From NCBI GenBank assembly GCA_028284905.1, contig JANQQU010000088.1:62001-126000 (forward strand): 64,000 nucleotides of DNA. The letters run 5' to 3'. Both the position numbers and the translations under genes were made by a program. The notes below the pieces were generated by a model. It searched no databases, was not told the origin of the DNA, and saw only the letters and a list, made by a program, of their open reading frames with translations. This document shows positions 23,877-32,654 of this stretch, in pieces. The stretch is from Calditrichia bacterium. Lineage in GTDB: Bacteria > Calditrichota > Calditrichia > RBG-13-44-9 > J075. Every line of letters starts with the position of its first letter. Position 1 is the stretch's first letter.

Positions 23877-25898
23877 TTGCCGCGCGAAGTTATCAATACA
23901 ACATGCACAATGGATTGTCCGGATACCTGTGCACTGGAAGTGACTGTCAGTAATAATAAAATTACCAAAATTGCCGGGGCAAAGAACGGCCATCCGGATA
24001 CTGATGGCTTTATCTGCACCAAGGTTTCCCGGTTTGCCAAACGGGTGTATCATAAAGAACGATTACTTTATCCAATGCGTCGCACTGGCCCGAAAGGCAG
24101 TAACAGTTTCGAAAGGATCTCCTGGGATACTGCGATTAATACTATCGTTGAGCGCTTTGCGGATATCAAGGCGAAGTGGGGAGGCGAGGCGATCCTTCCC
24201 TATCACTATGGCGGTTCAAATGGGTTCCTCGGAGATGAATTTCTTGATCACTATTATTTTGCCAGACTCGGTGCCAGCCGCTGCCAGAAAACTTTGTGTG
24301 CCGTTCCGACCACGCTGGTGGCAACCGAGATGTATGGCAAAATGCCCGGCGTTGCATTCGAAGATTATCCACATTCAAAATTTATTCTCATCTGGGGCGC
24401 TAATCCAAAAGCGTCCAATATTCACCTGACGCCTTATCTGCAGGAAGCGCGAAAAAATGGCGCGTTTATCGCAGTGGTAGATCCCAAACGGAGTTTTTCC
24501 TCCAGAGAGGTTGATCTTCATTTGCCAGTCTATCCGGGAGCGGATTTGCCGCTGGCATTAGGCATTATTAACTATTGGCAGCAGAACAATCTGCTTGATC
24601 GAACTTTTCTCGATGAACATTGCGTTGATGCTGAGAAATTGCTATCCCGTGCCGCCGACTGGCCATTGGAAAAAGCTGCAGAATCCAGCGGTGTTCCCAG
24701 TAAGGATATCGTTTTGCTGGCAGAAAAGTATGCGGCAGCCCAGCCGGCGATATTGCGCTGCGGATGGGGCGTGGAGCGAAACGCCAATGGGGGAGATGCC
24801 GTCGCTGCGATCATGGCGATGCCGGCCCTGCTAGGTAAATTCGGTGTGCGTGGCGGCGGATATACCATGAGCAATAGTGGTGCATCCAGCCTGAATAAAG
24901 AAAAAATATTTGGCAAAACCGAGTGGAATACCCGGGCGATAAACCAATCGCAATTGGGGGCTTATTTGAACAACCCAGAGGGCACTCCGCTAAAAGCATT
25001 ATTTGTTTACAATTGCAATCCGCTGGCCACAGTGCCGGACCAAAATGCGCTTTTGAAAGGTTTCGCCCGCGAAGATCTTTTTACCGTCGTTTTTGAACAG
25101 GTGATGACCGATTCTGCCATGTATGCGGATATTCTCTTGCCGGCAGTTACATTCCTGGAGCAGCAGGAAATCCGCCGGGCTTATGGCAGTTATGCTGCCG
25201 GCGGCGTTCAGCCGGTAATTCCGGCCCTGGGTGAAGCGAAGCCGAACGAAGCGGTTTTTGCCATGTTAGGACGTGCCAGTGGCTGGGAAGATGCGCCGTT
25301 TCACTGGGACACGCCCACTTATATGAAAAAAGTATCTGACGCATTGATGTTAAACAAAACCGCTGCGGATTATGACATCCTAAATGCCGGTAAAGTGCAG
25401 AGCTACGATTTTGATGGCCGGCCACCGGTGCAGTTCGAAACTGTATTTCCCAGAACAACAAATCAAAAAGTATACCTGGTGCCGGAGGTTTTAGGCGATG
25501 CGCCTTATGTTTACCACCCCATTCGGGATAGCCGATATCCCCTGGCGATGATTAGCCCGGCGAATAACAAAATGGTCTCCAGCACGTTGGGTGAATTTAA
25601 CTATCCGGAATTGTTCCTGGATATGCATCCGGCGGATGCAGCCACGCGAGGCTTATCTAGTAAAGACATTGTCAGAGTATATAATGAACTGGGCGAAGTC
25701 GTTTGTCGTTTAAAGGTGACAAGCGCAGTACGAGAAGGTGTGGTTTCCATGCCGAAAGGGGCCTGGCGGAAATCTTCCCGCAACTCGCAAACCTCTACTG
25801 CATTATGTCCGGCGACGGTTAATAAAGTTGGTGGTGCAGCTTGCTTTAATGATGCCCGGGTAGAAGTGGCGAGATTTTCTGAAAATGGAAAATACTAG
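23877..25898 (+). CDS. Cytoplasmic molybdopterin (bis-MGD) oxidoreductase with N-terminal 4Fe-4S cluster
   Basis: The start was placed at TTG 23877 because AAAGGAGG ends 5 bp before it and the protein then begins PREVINTTCTMDCPDTC, the usual family N-terminus. An ATG at 23820 is in frame but has no ribosome site. In the 673-residue product, C10, C14, C18 and C47 (GFICTK) form the 4Fe-4S motif. YPMRRTGPKGSNSFERISWD, then LIWGANPKASN and VVDPKRSFSS, mark the cofactor domains; the C-terminal DMHPADAATRGLSSKDIV is the dinucleotide-binding barrel. There is no Tat signal. It belongs to the DMSO reductase superfamily, but no partner subunit lies nearby, so substrate and electron partner are unknown. 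Confidence 0.92.
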   Translation: MPREVINTTCTMDCPDTCALEVTVSNNKITKIAGAKNGHPDTDGFICTKVSRFAKRVYHKERLLYPMRRTGPKGSNSFERISWDTAINTIVERFADIKAKWGGEAILPYHYGGSNGFLGDEFLDHYYFARLGASRCQKTLCAVPTTLVATEMYGKMPGVAFEDYPHSKFILIWGANPKASNIHLTPYLQEARKNGAFIAVVDPKRSFSSREVDLHLPVYPGADLPLALGIINYWQQNNLLDRTFLDEHCVDAEKLLSRAADWPLEKAAESSGVPSKDIVLLAEKYAAAQPAILRCGWGVERNANGGDAVAAIMAMPALLGKFGVRGGGYTMSNSGASSLNKEKIFGKTEWNTRAINQSQLGAYLNNPEGTPLKALFVYNCNPLATVPDQNALLKGFAREDLFTVVFEQVMTDSAMYADILLPAVTFLEQQEIRRAYGSYAAGGVQPVIPALGEAKPNEAVFAMLGRASGWEDAPFHWDTPTYMKKVSDALMLNKTAADYDILNAGKVQSYDFDGRPPVQFETVFPRTTNQKVYLVPEVLGDAPYVYHPIRDSRYPLAMISPANNKMVSSTLGEFNYPELFLDMHPADAATRGLSSKDIVRVYNELGEVVCRLKVTSAVREGVVSMPKGAWRKSSRNSQTSTALCPATVNKVGGAACFNDARVEVARFSENGKY

Positions 25899-25921
25899 TG
25901 TAAAAAAATTGCACACAGTAC

Positions 25922-25963
25922 AAAAAAAGGGGTTTGCTGTAGGTTGATCACTACAGCAAACCC
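25922..25963 (-). terminator. Terminator reading on the minus strand
   Basis: GGGTTTGCTGTAG (25930-25942) and CTACAGCAAACCC (25951-25963) form a 13-bp stem. Read on the minus strand it is followed by CTTTTTTT. It lies between convergent genes and would stop transcripts from the DUF1501 side. On the + strand it may act as an mRNA 3' end without a strong T run. The rest of the 438-bp gap 25899-26336 holds only the second terminator at 26271 and AT-rich sequence. Confidence 0.7.
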
Positions 25964-26270
25964 TTGTTGAGGAGAGGAGAGGTATATAGAATCTTAACGA
26001 ATCTAGGTCGATTTTTCTTGAATTTTGTTATTGAGATCTGTTATCAAAGAAGTGATACTTAATATAAGAGCAAAGGAGGTGCCAGATTATTTAAAGCCGG
26101 TTAAGTTTTGTCAGTCTGGCCGAATTTTGCTGAGAACTTCAAATGTGAATTTTTTGTAAGTGCTTTAAAAACAGTGCTTAAAGTGTTTGGCGGGTTTTGG
26201 AGATGATTTATCTTCTGCTACGAACTTCTTTAAAATCTCTATCAATGGGAAATCGAACATATTGCAAAGA

Positions 26271-26312
26271 AGTGTGAAAGTGTGAAAAAAATTTACACTT
26301 TCACACTTTTTT
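26271..26312. terminator. Bidirectional terminator between convergent genes
   Basis: AGTGTGAAAGTGT (26271-26283) pairs with ACACTTTCACACT (26295-26307), then a T run follows on the + strand. Read on the minus strand the same stem is followed by TCTTT. It is 25 bp past the stop of the minus-strand DUF1501 gene. Confidence 0.8.
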
Positions 26313-26336
26313 GGGTTTCTTGGGTAAATTCTGAAA

Positions 26337-27614
26337 TTATTCCTTCATTAATGGTAATCTTTCCCCTTTCCAATCCGGAAATAATATGCCATCATTTTGC
26401 TGAGAAATAGAGAGATGAGATCCGGCAACTGCAGCAAATACGCTGCGAAAATCGGTGCTGACCGGCAAATCGCGACCATCAGCGAGGGCATCGGGGGACA
26501 AAATCTCCGGGATATTGCCAAAAACCTTTCCACCATCCAGTTGATTTCCGAGAACAAACATGCAGGAACCACGACCATGATCGGTACCGCCGGAGCCATT
26601 TTCCCGAACGGTGCGGCCAAATTCAGTCATCGTCATTAAGACCGTGTTATCCTGAAAACTACCCAGGTCTGTCCAGAAGGCGTTAATGGAGCGGGCGAGA
26701 TCCCGTGCCCGCAGGGCAAAGCTACCCTGATTGGTGCCTTGCTGCACATGGGTATCCCAGCCATTACTTTCCGCAAAAGCGATTTCCAGACCAAGATCAT
26801 TTTTGATTAACATTGCTATTTGCCGCAGGCTGTTTCCCAGGGGAGTATTCGGGTAATCAGCGCCATTTTCCGGGCGATAACTATCGATAGCCAGATCGGA
26901 GAGCATATCAATGGCATCAAAGCTATCGCTACCACTGCCGCGAAGCAGTTCCTGCGTCGTTTGCTGGTAGAGAGATTCAAAACTTTTTCCGGCAGTTTGG
27001 GAAAGATTTCCCTGACCGGGGACCTTCACCCGAAAATCTTTTAAATCGGTGACTGCCAGTGCCGGATGTTCGCCGTATAAAGAGCGGGGCAATGCCGGTG
27101 AAAAAGCCACCGCCTGGAATGGGGTAACAACTTCGTGGCCCATCACCCCGATAGCCCGATTCATCCAACCGCTGGTCGTTCCCTTCCGGCCGGGCGTGCC
27201 GCTTTCCATATAATCCTGTGCATCAAAATGGGAGCGGGTGCTGTTTGGAGATCCGCAACCGTGTACAATCGCCAGGCGTTTTTCCCGGAAGAAAGGCAGC
27301 AAGGGTGTAAAAGCAGGGTGTAATCCAAACTGACCGTTCAGGTCAATCGCGGCGTTGTCTGCAGCAACCCGGGATGCTTCCATGTATAAGCGGGGACGTA
27401 GTTTTTTTAGAGAAAGGTCACTGACCGGCGGAACGGCCATTAAACCGTCCATCGCGCCGCGCTGAAAAATGGCGACGAGGGTTTTGCGGCGGCGGTAGCC
27501 ACTGTCGTTGGTTGCTGCCCGGGCCGCCCGTCCCAGAAAAAGTGGGGTGCCGCCGAGGGAAGCGGAGAAAAGTGCCAGTCCGCTGGTTTTTAAGAATGCT
27601 CTGCGATTTAACAT
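26337..27614 (-). CDS. DUF1501 family Tat-exported protein
   Basis: A 425-residue protein with a twin-arginine signal (NRRAFLKTSG, hydrophobic core LALFSASLGG). The body matches DUF1501, a sulfatase/phosphatase-like fold: KTLVAIFQRGAMDGLMAVPP, HPAFTPLLPFFREKRLAIVH, FDAQDYMESGTPG, ESNGWDTHVQQG and the closing VLMTMTEFGRTVRENGSGG then TDHGRGSCMFVLG. DUF1501 genes nearly always accompany DUF1800 genes, as here, where the DUF1800 gene lies 120 bp upstream on the same strand. The biochemical role of the pair is not established. ATG 27614 has AAAGGA 10 bp upstream. Confidence 0.93.
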   Translation of the reverse strand: MLNRRAFLKTSGLALFSASLGGTPLFLGRAARAATNDSGYRRRKTLVAIFQRGAMDGLMAVPPVSDLSLKKLRPRLYMEASRVAADNAAIDLNGQFGLHPAFTPLLPFFREKRLAIVHGCGSPNSTRSHFDAQDYMESGTPGRKGTTSGWMNRAIGVMGHEVVTPFQAVAFSPALPRSLYGEHPALAVTDLKDFRVKVPGQGNLSQTAGKSFESLYQQTTQELLRGSGSDSFDAIDMLSDLAIDSYRPENGADYPNTPLGNSLRQIAMLIKNDLGLEIAFAESNGWDTHVQQGTNQGSFALRARDLARSINAFWTDLGSFQDNTVLMTMTEFGRTVRENGSGGTDHGRGSCMFVLGNQLDGGKVFGNIPEILSPDALADGRDLPVSTDFRSVFAAVAGSHLSISQQNDGILFPDWKGERLPLMKE

Positions 27615-27699
27615 ATTTTATTTCCTTTTATGTGTTTGGGCAAAATTATCAGGTAATAACCTGGTCGTCGTTTTTTCTATGAACCCTTTGTCTGTTTGT

Positions 27700-27723
27700 A
27701 AATGGGCAAATGGGCAAATGGGC
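27700..27723. repeat. Short tandem repeat (AAATGGGC)x3
   Basis: Three perfect 8-bp units lie between the DUF1800 stop and the DUF1501 start. Length changes here would alter the intercistronic spacing without affecting either coding frame. Confidence 0.8.
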
Positions 27724-27734
27724 AAAAATGATAT

Positions 27735-29669
27735 CTATTTTCGTTGAAATTCCGGAGAGCCGAGAATAACGCCAACGACATGCGCCAGTTGTAGCGGCTG
27801 TTTATTGCTGTCCATTTCGGGCGATGCGTTATCCAATGCCATAAAATCTGCGTCGATATCCGGTGGAGATGGATTATTGGCATCAACCGCATTGGATACC
27901 CGCTCGGCAAAATCCGGTGCATGGATAACCGGTAACAAGGCATCAATTGTTTCAGTCAAATTCCTTTCCGGGAGCAGTATCGCGGCATACACCGAGAGTG
28001 CATCTTCCAGAGAGGCAGGCTCCCGGTATTCATTCAATGCGGCTAAATTGAAACGAGTGCCGCGAATATCTCCGGTCGCGAGACTCATACCAAAATTCAT
28101 CCGGTTGAGCAGGGCGCCGGTGTTTACCCAGGCGGTGGCAACATCCGGATAACCGGTGGGCGCCTGGTAGGCATACAATGGTTGACCCATCCGGGAAACC
28201 CACTCAATCAGCTGACGCGGGCGGCGTATTTCCGCATCGATGACCCGCAATGCGCTGGCAGTTACTTCGAAAGGCGATTTGATTTTTGCCCGTATCGTTT
28301 CTGAGGACCAAAATGCCGGGGATTGCGCAATGGTGATGATCATTTGCTTTAAATCGCCCTGTGTCTGCAAAAACACCTTTGCCAGGGTATCGACCAGTGA
28401 TTGCGGTGGATCGTCGCTTACAAAGCGAATAGCGAGCTTTCTGGCAATGTGCCGGGCAGTCGCGGGATGGGCAGCGAGCAAATCCAGCACCTGTTCGCCA
28501 TCATCGATGCCTCCACCGGCCGGAAAAGTATTCCCGAGAATGATTTTTTCCCCGGCATCGTGTTGATCGGCGCGAAAGAGAAAAAAGCCTTCCCGCACTA
28601 CGCCAACAGCTTTGCCTTCCCGGATGCGTTTTTCGATGCGTTCCTGCTGGTTACCGGGACGAATAATTGTCCAGCCGGAAAATGCGCGGGCGACAGCAAT
28701 GACATCATCCTGTGTATAGCCGCCATCGACGCCAAGAGTATGCAGCTCCAATAGCTCCCGGGCATAATTTTCGTTAATCCCCGGTCGCTGCCGGCGATTT
28801 CCGGAGGTGTTCTCCATCATCGCCTGGCGTTCCTTTTCCCGTCGTTCGAGTGCCCGGTCGATACGCCTGCGTACCATTCTGCCGCCTTCGTTGCGAAGCC
28901 GGTCCAGCTCGTAGTCCATCGTGGTCTTTGTGTTTGCCGCTGCCGATGACTGGGCATTGTCGAGATAAAGTAACATGGCAGGGTGCCTGGCAACAGCGCC
29001 GAGCATCGTGCGAAAATTGCCAAAGACGTTTGGGCGGATGGCATCCCGTTCATAAAGTGGAATCATTACCCGCGCCTGGTTATCGGTCGTGGAAACATTA
29101 AAGTGATTAAACCAGAAATCGGTGAGAACTTCCTGGAGTTGATTGCTGCTGTAGACTGCTCGCACCAGTTTGTGGGTCATCATCTGACCAAGAAGCTCCC
29201 GCACCGGGCGCCAACCATTTTCCCGGGCATAGGGACGCAGCTTCTGCTGTAGCTCTTGCTGGGTCATGGTCTGGCGGGCTTCGGCGTCGATGAAGCCATC
29301 AGCAACAGCCCGGCGAAGAATTTGGCCACGGGTAGGATAAGTTTCTACAACTTCTTCATCCGGTAAATTCAGATAAGCTAAGTGTGGCAAATATGGCGCA
29401 ATCTCCGGATCGGAGTAATTCCCGGCAAGCTGGCGAGCCAGCCACTGCGCCAGGCCGGTTTGCAAAACAGATTCGATATTCTCGCTTGTTGCGCCGTAGC
29501 CAAAACGGTTGAGCAGGTGAGCGGCCGCCTGCCGTTCGCTAAGGCCAGCTTCCCGATAAGGTAATTCCGGCACTGGTCCGCCAATACCAGCCAGATAGAA
29601 AAGCAATAAAAAGAGGGAAATTTTTAAAAAAGTCAGGGAGATGTTTTCAGGGGTTTTCATTATACGCAC
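27735..29669 (-). CDS. DUF1800 family exported protein
   Basis: A 644-residue protein with an N-terminal hydrophobic signal segment (LTFLKISLFLLLFYLAGI). It contains the DUF1800 hallmarks AAHLLNRFGYGATSENIESV, LTDFWFNHFNVS, NENYARELLELHTLGVDGGY, TQDDVIAVARAFSGWTI and FRADQHDAGEKIILG, plus the C-terminal AQSPAFWS and PTGYPDVATAWVNTG. The start is ambiguous: GTG 29669 sits 4 bp after AAGGA and is annotated here, while ATG 29660 is three codons inside. Family function is unknown. The partner DUF1501 gene follows, and cotranscription is likely. Confidence 0.92.
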   Translation of the reverse strand: MRIMKTPENISLTFLKISLFLLLFYLAGIGGPVPELPYREAGLSERQAAAHLLNRFGYGATSENIESVLQTGLAQWLARQLAGNYSDPEIAPYLPHLAYLNLPDEEVVETYPTRGQILRRAVADGFIDAEARQTMTQQELQQKLRPYARENGWRPVRELLGQMMTHKLVRAVYSSNQLQEVLTDFWFNHFNVSTTDNQARVMIPLYERDAIRPNVFGNFRTMLGAVARHPAMLLYLDNAQSSAAANTKTTMDYELDRLRNEGGRMVRRRIDRALERREKERQAMMENTSGNRRQRPGINENYARELLELHTLGVDGGYTQDDVIAVARAFSGWTIIRPGNQQERIEKRIREGKAVGVVREGFFLFRADQHDAGEKIILGNTFPAGGGIDDGEQVLDLLAAHPATARHIARKLAIRFVSDDPPQSLVDTLAKVFLQTQGDLKQMIITIAQSPAFWSSETIRAKIKSPFEVTASALRVIDAEIRRPRQLIEWVSRMGQPLYAYQAPTGYPDVATAWVNTGALLNRMNFGMSLATGDIRGTRFNLAALNEYREPASLEDALSVYAAILLPERNLTETIDALLPVIHAPDFAERVSNAVDANNPSPPDIDADFMALDNASPEMDSNKQPLQLAHVVGVILGSPEFQRK

Positions 29670-30117
29670 ATTTTCCTTTTAATTTCAGTTCGACAAATAT
29701 GCTTTTTCAAATCGTATGCCAGATAAAGCGAAATATTTGGTATCAATTGTTTATCGAATTTGAAAATATCTTCGTATAGATTTTTATGTTCTCTTTAAGT
29801 GTTTTATAAACAAATCTTTGAAAGAAAATAATTGGCAAATATCCAAGACATAATTAATTGGGGATTAATGAAAATTAATCTTACAACTGTTGACTTAAAG
29901 AATTTGAAATTGAGGGAGTTGCCGCTAATGGTACGGAGAAGTTATACGATATGGTACAACACCTATTTTGCTTTTTCAGCGTACTTTCGTATGTTAGCTT
30001 TTTGCAATTTTAGCCGGAGCGCCATCTCTGCTGGGCGGCCATCACCGTTTGATATTTTACTCCCGTGAAATCGTGGCGTTGTAATTCAATCGGATCATTT
30101 TTGATTGGGGACTTCCT
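29670..30117. other. Divergent intergenic region, no gene
   Basis: This 448-bp AT-rich gap separates the divergent DUF1800 and antiporter genes and must contain both promoters. I see no strong consensus box, RNA motif or repeat. A 78-codon open frame at 29832-30068 has poor composition and no ribosome site. Confidence 0.6.
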
Positions 30118-32115
30118 ATGTTTGCCAGAAGTAGCAATTATTTACAATTATCGCCAAAGAAGTTACTGAAGAGATTGTTCTATCAGGGCATTGTACTGCT
30201 GTTACTGGGGATATTAACAATGCCCTTGAGTGCCCGGGATGATAAAGCTTTTACCCTGGAGTCGCCGAAAGTAGTGCTCACAGATCTCAATTTTTCGCTG
30301 AAGATTATTCCGTCAACTGCGCTGTATGTTAATCAGGACAGTAGCACGCTGGCATATTCCGTAGCGGATGGTAGTGGAAAAATACTTGCAGAGGGCACCT
30401 ATCAGGTAAATGCATTAAGCCCGGCAGCAATAGATGTCGAAAAATTACAGGTGTCAGCGTCCGGCGCGCATGCACTCAATGTTACCTTTGGAGAAGCCAG
30501 TGAAAATGTAAACATTCGGGCGATTCCCGGTTTTCTCAGTTTACTGCCGCCGCTGATTGCCATTATCCTCGCGCTAATTACCCGCCAGGTAATCATTGCC
30601 CTGTTTTGCGGCATCTGGTTGGGGGCAACGATTGTTTTCGGATACAATCCATTGATTGGTTTTTTACGGACCTTGGATCATTATGTCATCAATGCACTTG
30701 CCGATGCCGAACATGTTTATATCCTGGTTTTCAGCCTGGCATTGGGGGGAATGGTTGGAGTGATCTCCCGTTCCGGCGGTACCCAGGGGATTGTCGAGAA
30801 ACTCTCCCGCTATGCGAAAAGTCCCCGCGGAGGGCAACTCTCTACCTGGGCAATGGGCGTTTTTATCTTCTTTGATGATTATGCTAATACCCTGATCGTC
30901 GGAAACACCATGCGCCCGCTGACCGACAAACTGAAAATTTCCCGGGAAAAGTTATCCTATCTGGTTGATTCAACAGCGTCTCCGGTGGCGAACATTGCGA
31001 TCATCTCTACCTGGATCGGTTACGAGATCAGCTTGATCAGTCAATCTTTCCAAACCCTTGGGGTGGATAAAAATGCTTATCTGACCTTTATCGAAACGAT
31101 CCCCTATAATTTTTATCCGGTCTACACCCTCTTTTTCGGATTTATGATTGCTTTTCTGATGCGCGATTTTGGCGCGATGCGCCGGGCAGAAGAACGGGCC
31201 CGCGCCACCGGACAGGTGCTCCGTAACGACGCTATGCCCCTGGCAGATCTTGCAGATCCGGAAATGATTGCGGATGAATCGATTCCGAAGCGCTGGTATA
31301 ATGCCGTGGTGCCGGTGGGAGTTGTCATCGTTGTTGTTATGATCGGCCTTTACTATACCGGGTTGGAGAGCCTGAAAGCCGATGGTTCGGACGTTTCCGG
31401 CTATTCCTGGATACAATATTTGAGCAGTGTTATCGGTAGTGCCGACTCTTTTTCGGTGCTGGTATGGGCTTCGATTATTGGCAGCATTGTCGCGATTGGA
31501 ATGGCGGTAGGGCAAAAACTGCTCAACCTGGATACCGCGTTGCGCGCCTGGGTCGGCGGCGTTCGGGCGATGGTGATGGCAATCCTGATTTTAACCACTG
31601 CCTGGGCGATTGGGGATATTTGCAAGGATCTCTCGACGGCAGATTATGTTGTTCAGTTAACAAAAACATTCCTGACACCGGAATGGCTGCCGTTACTGAT
31701 TTTCCTGGGCGCAGCAGTGATTTCCTTTTCCACCGGTACCGCCTGGGGAACCATGGCGATACTGATGCCGATCGCCATCCCGCTGGCCTATTCTTTTCCG
31801 ATTGAAGCCGGTTTATCCGAATCCCATGCGATGAGCTTATTGTTAAGCGGGACAGCGGCCGTGTTGGCCGGGGCGATTTTTGGCGACCACTGTTCGCCAA
31901 TTTCCGATACAACAATTATGTCCTCCATGGCGTCCGGTGCGGATCATATCGATCACGTTCGCACGCAATTGCCTTATGCCTTAACCTGTGCCGGGGTTGC
32001 CAGTGCGCTGGGATATATTCCGGTGGGATTTGGAATCAGCAATTGGTTGGTCCTGCCATTAGGTTTGATCGCAATAGTTCTAATTCTATTTGTCTTCGGT
32101 AAAAAGTCTGAATAG
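30118..32115 (+). CDS. NhaC-type Na+/H+ antiporter family protein with extracytoplasmic N-terminal domain
   Basis: A 665-residue protein. After a signal-like helix (LFYQGIVLLLLGILTMPLSA) comes an extracytoplasmic domain of about 100 residues (VLTDLNFSLKIIPSTALYVN), then a transporter of about eleven helices. NhaC-family features include PLIAIILALITRQVIIALFC, GIWLGATIV, ANTLIVGNTMRPLTDKLKIS, YLVDSTASPVANIAIISTW, AVISFSTGTAWGTMAILMP and GDHCSPISDTTIMSSMAS. Members exchange cations or organic acids for protons at the inner membrane; the exact substrate is not predictable. A methyltransferase-like gene follows 7 bp downstream and is probably cotranscribed. Confidence 0.9.
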   Translation: MFARSSNYLQLSPKKLLKRLFYQGIVLLLLGILTMPLSARDDKAFTLESPKVVLTDLNFSLKIIPSTALYVNQDSSTLAYSVADGSGKILAEGTYQVNALSPAAIDVEKLQVSASGAHALNVTFGEASENVNIRAIPGFLSLLPPLIAIILALITRQVIIALFCGIWLGATIVFGYNPLIGFLRTLDHYVINALADAEHVYILVFSLALGGMVGVISRSGGTQGIVEKLSRYAKSPRGGQLSTWAMGVFIFFDDYANTLIVGNTMRPLTDKLKISREKLSYLVDSTASPVANIAIISTWIGYEISLISQSFQTLGVDKNAYLTFIETIPYNFYPVYTLFFGFMIAFLMRDFGAMRRAEERARATGQVLRNDAMPLADLADPEMIADESIPKRWYNAVVPVGVVIVVVMIGLYYTGLESLKADGSDVSGYSWIQYLSSVIGSADSFSVLVWASIIGSIVAIGMAVGQKLLNLDTALRAWVGGVRAMVMAILILTTAWAIGDICKDLSTADYVVQLTKTFLTPEWLPLLIFLGAAVISFSTGTAWGTMAILMPIAIPLAYSFPIEAGLSESHAMSLLLSGTAAVLAGAIFGDHCSPISDTTIMSSMASGADHIDHVRTQLPYALTCAGVASALGYIPVGFGISNWLVLPLGLIAIVLILFVFGKKSE

Positions 32116-32122
32116 GAAAAAA

Positions 32123-32554
32123 ATGGCAGTCTCTTATCTACTGGTTTTTATACAATTTGCCTGCCTGGGTTACTTGCTGCAAAGTGGTCCAATTCTGGTC
32201 GATGATCCGTTCGGCGCGATTGCCCAGTTTGTGGGCATTTTTCTCGGGCTCTGGGCGATATACGCTATGCGCCGCAGCCGCCCTAATATTACCCCGGAGG
32301 TGAGCAGCAAAGCAGTGTTGATAACTGACGGGCCTTATCAATACATCCGCCATCCGATGTATACTGCTTTGTTGATTACAACGCTGCCAATGCTCATCGA
32401 GCACTACACACCGCAACGATTATTTACCTGGGTGGTTTTGGTGGTTGATTTATTGCTGAAATTGCACCGGGAGGAAAAATTGCTGGCGGCACATTTCCCG
32501 GATTATGCAGAATACCAGGCAATTTCCCGCAAGTTGATTCCCTTTGTCTATTGA
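32123..32554 (+). CDS. Isoprenylcysteine carboxyl methyltransferase/PEMT-like integral membrane protein
   Basis: The start was set at ATG 32123, which follows TAGGAAAAAA just after the antiporter stop; the reading frame also extends upstream inside the antiporter gene but without a credible start. The 143-residue product has about four hydrophobic segments and the family signature TDGPYQYIRHPMYTALLI, followed by the C-terminal LLKLHREEKLLAAHFPDYAE. Family members methylate lipid or isoprenoid substrates using S-adenosylmethionine; bacterial homologues mostly lack known substrates. It is convergent with nnr. Confidence 0.85.
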   Translation: MAVSYLLVFIQFACLGYLLQSGPILVDDPFGAIAQFVGIFLGLWAIYAMRRSRPNITPEVSSKAVLITDGPYQYIRHPMYTALLITTLPMLIEHYTPQRLFTWVVLVVDLLLKLHREEKLLAAHFPDYAEYQAISRKLIPFVY

Positions 32555-32624
32555 TATGATTTCCTGCTGGTACCGCGATGATGGTATAAGTAAAGGGCAT
32601 TAGCAGGCGAAAAATCACATCATT

Positions 32625-32654
32625 TACTGCTACTGCTACTGCTACTGCTACTGC
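32625..32654. repeat. Hexanucleotide microsatellite (TACTGC)x5 across the nnr stop codon
   Basis: Five perfect TACTGC units run from 32625 to 32654. On the minus strand the nnr stop codon TAG (32648-32650) lies inside the repeat, in the first GCAGTA unit reached by the ribosome. Gain or loss of whole units downstream would not change the protein. Confidence 0.9.

Noticed and set aside
29832-30068. 78-codon open frame in the gap before the NhaC-type antiporter
   Set aside because: No ribosome site, AT-rich low-complexity translation with no family resemblance, and position in a divergent promoter region.
32625-32654. Short regular repeat considered as a CRISPR remnant
   Set aside because: The unit is 6 bp without spacers; it is a microsatellite.
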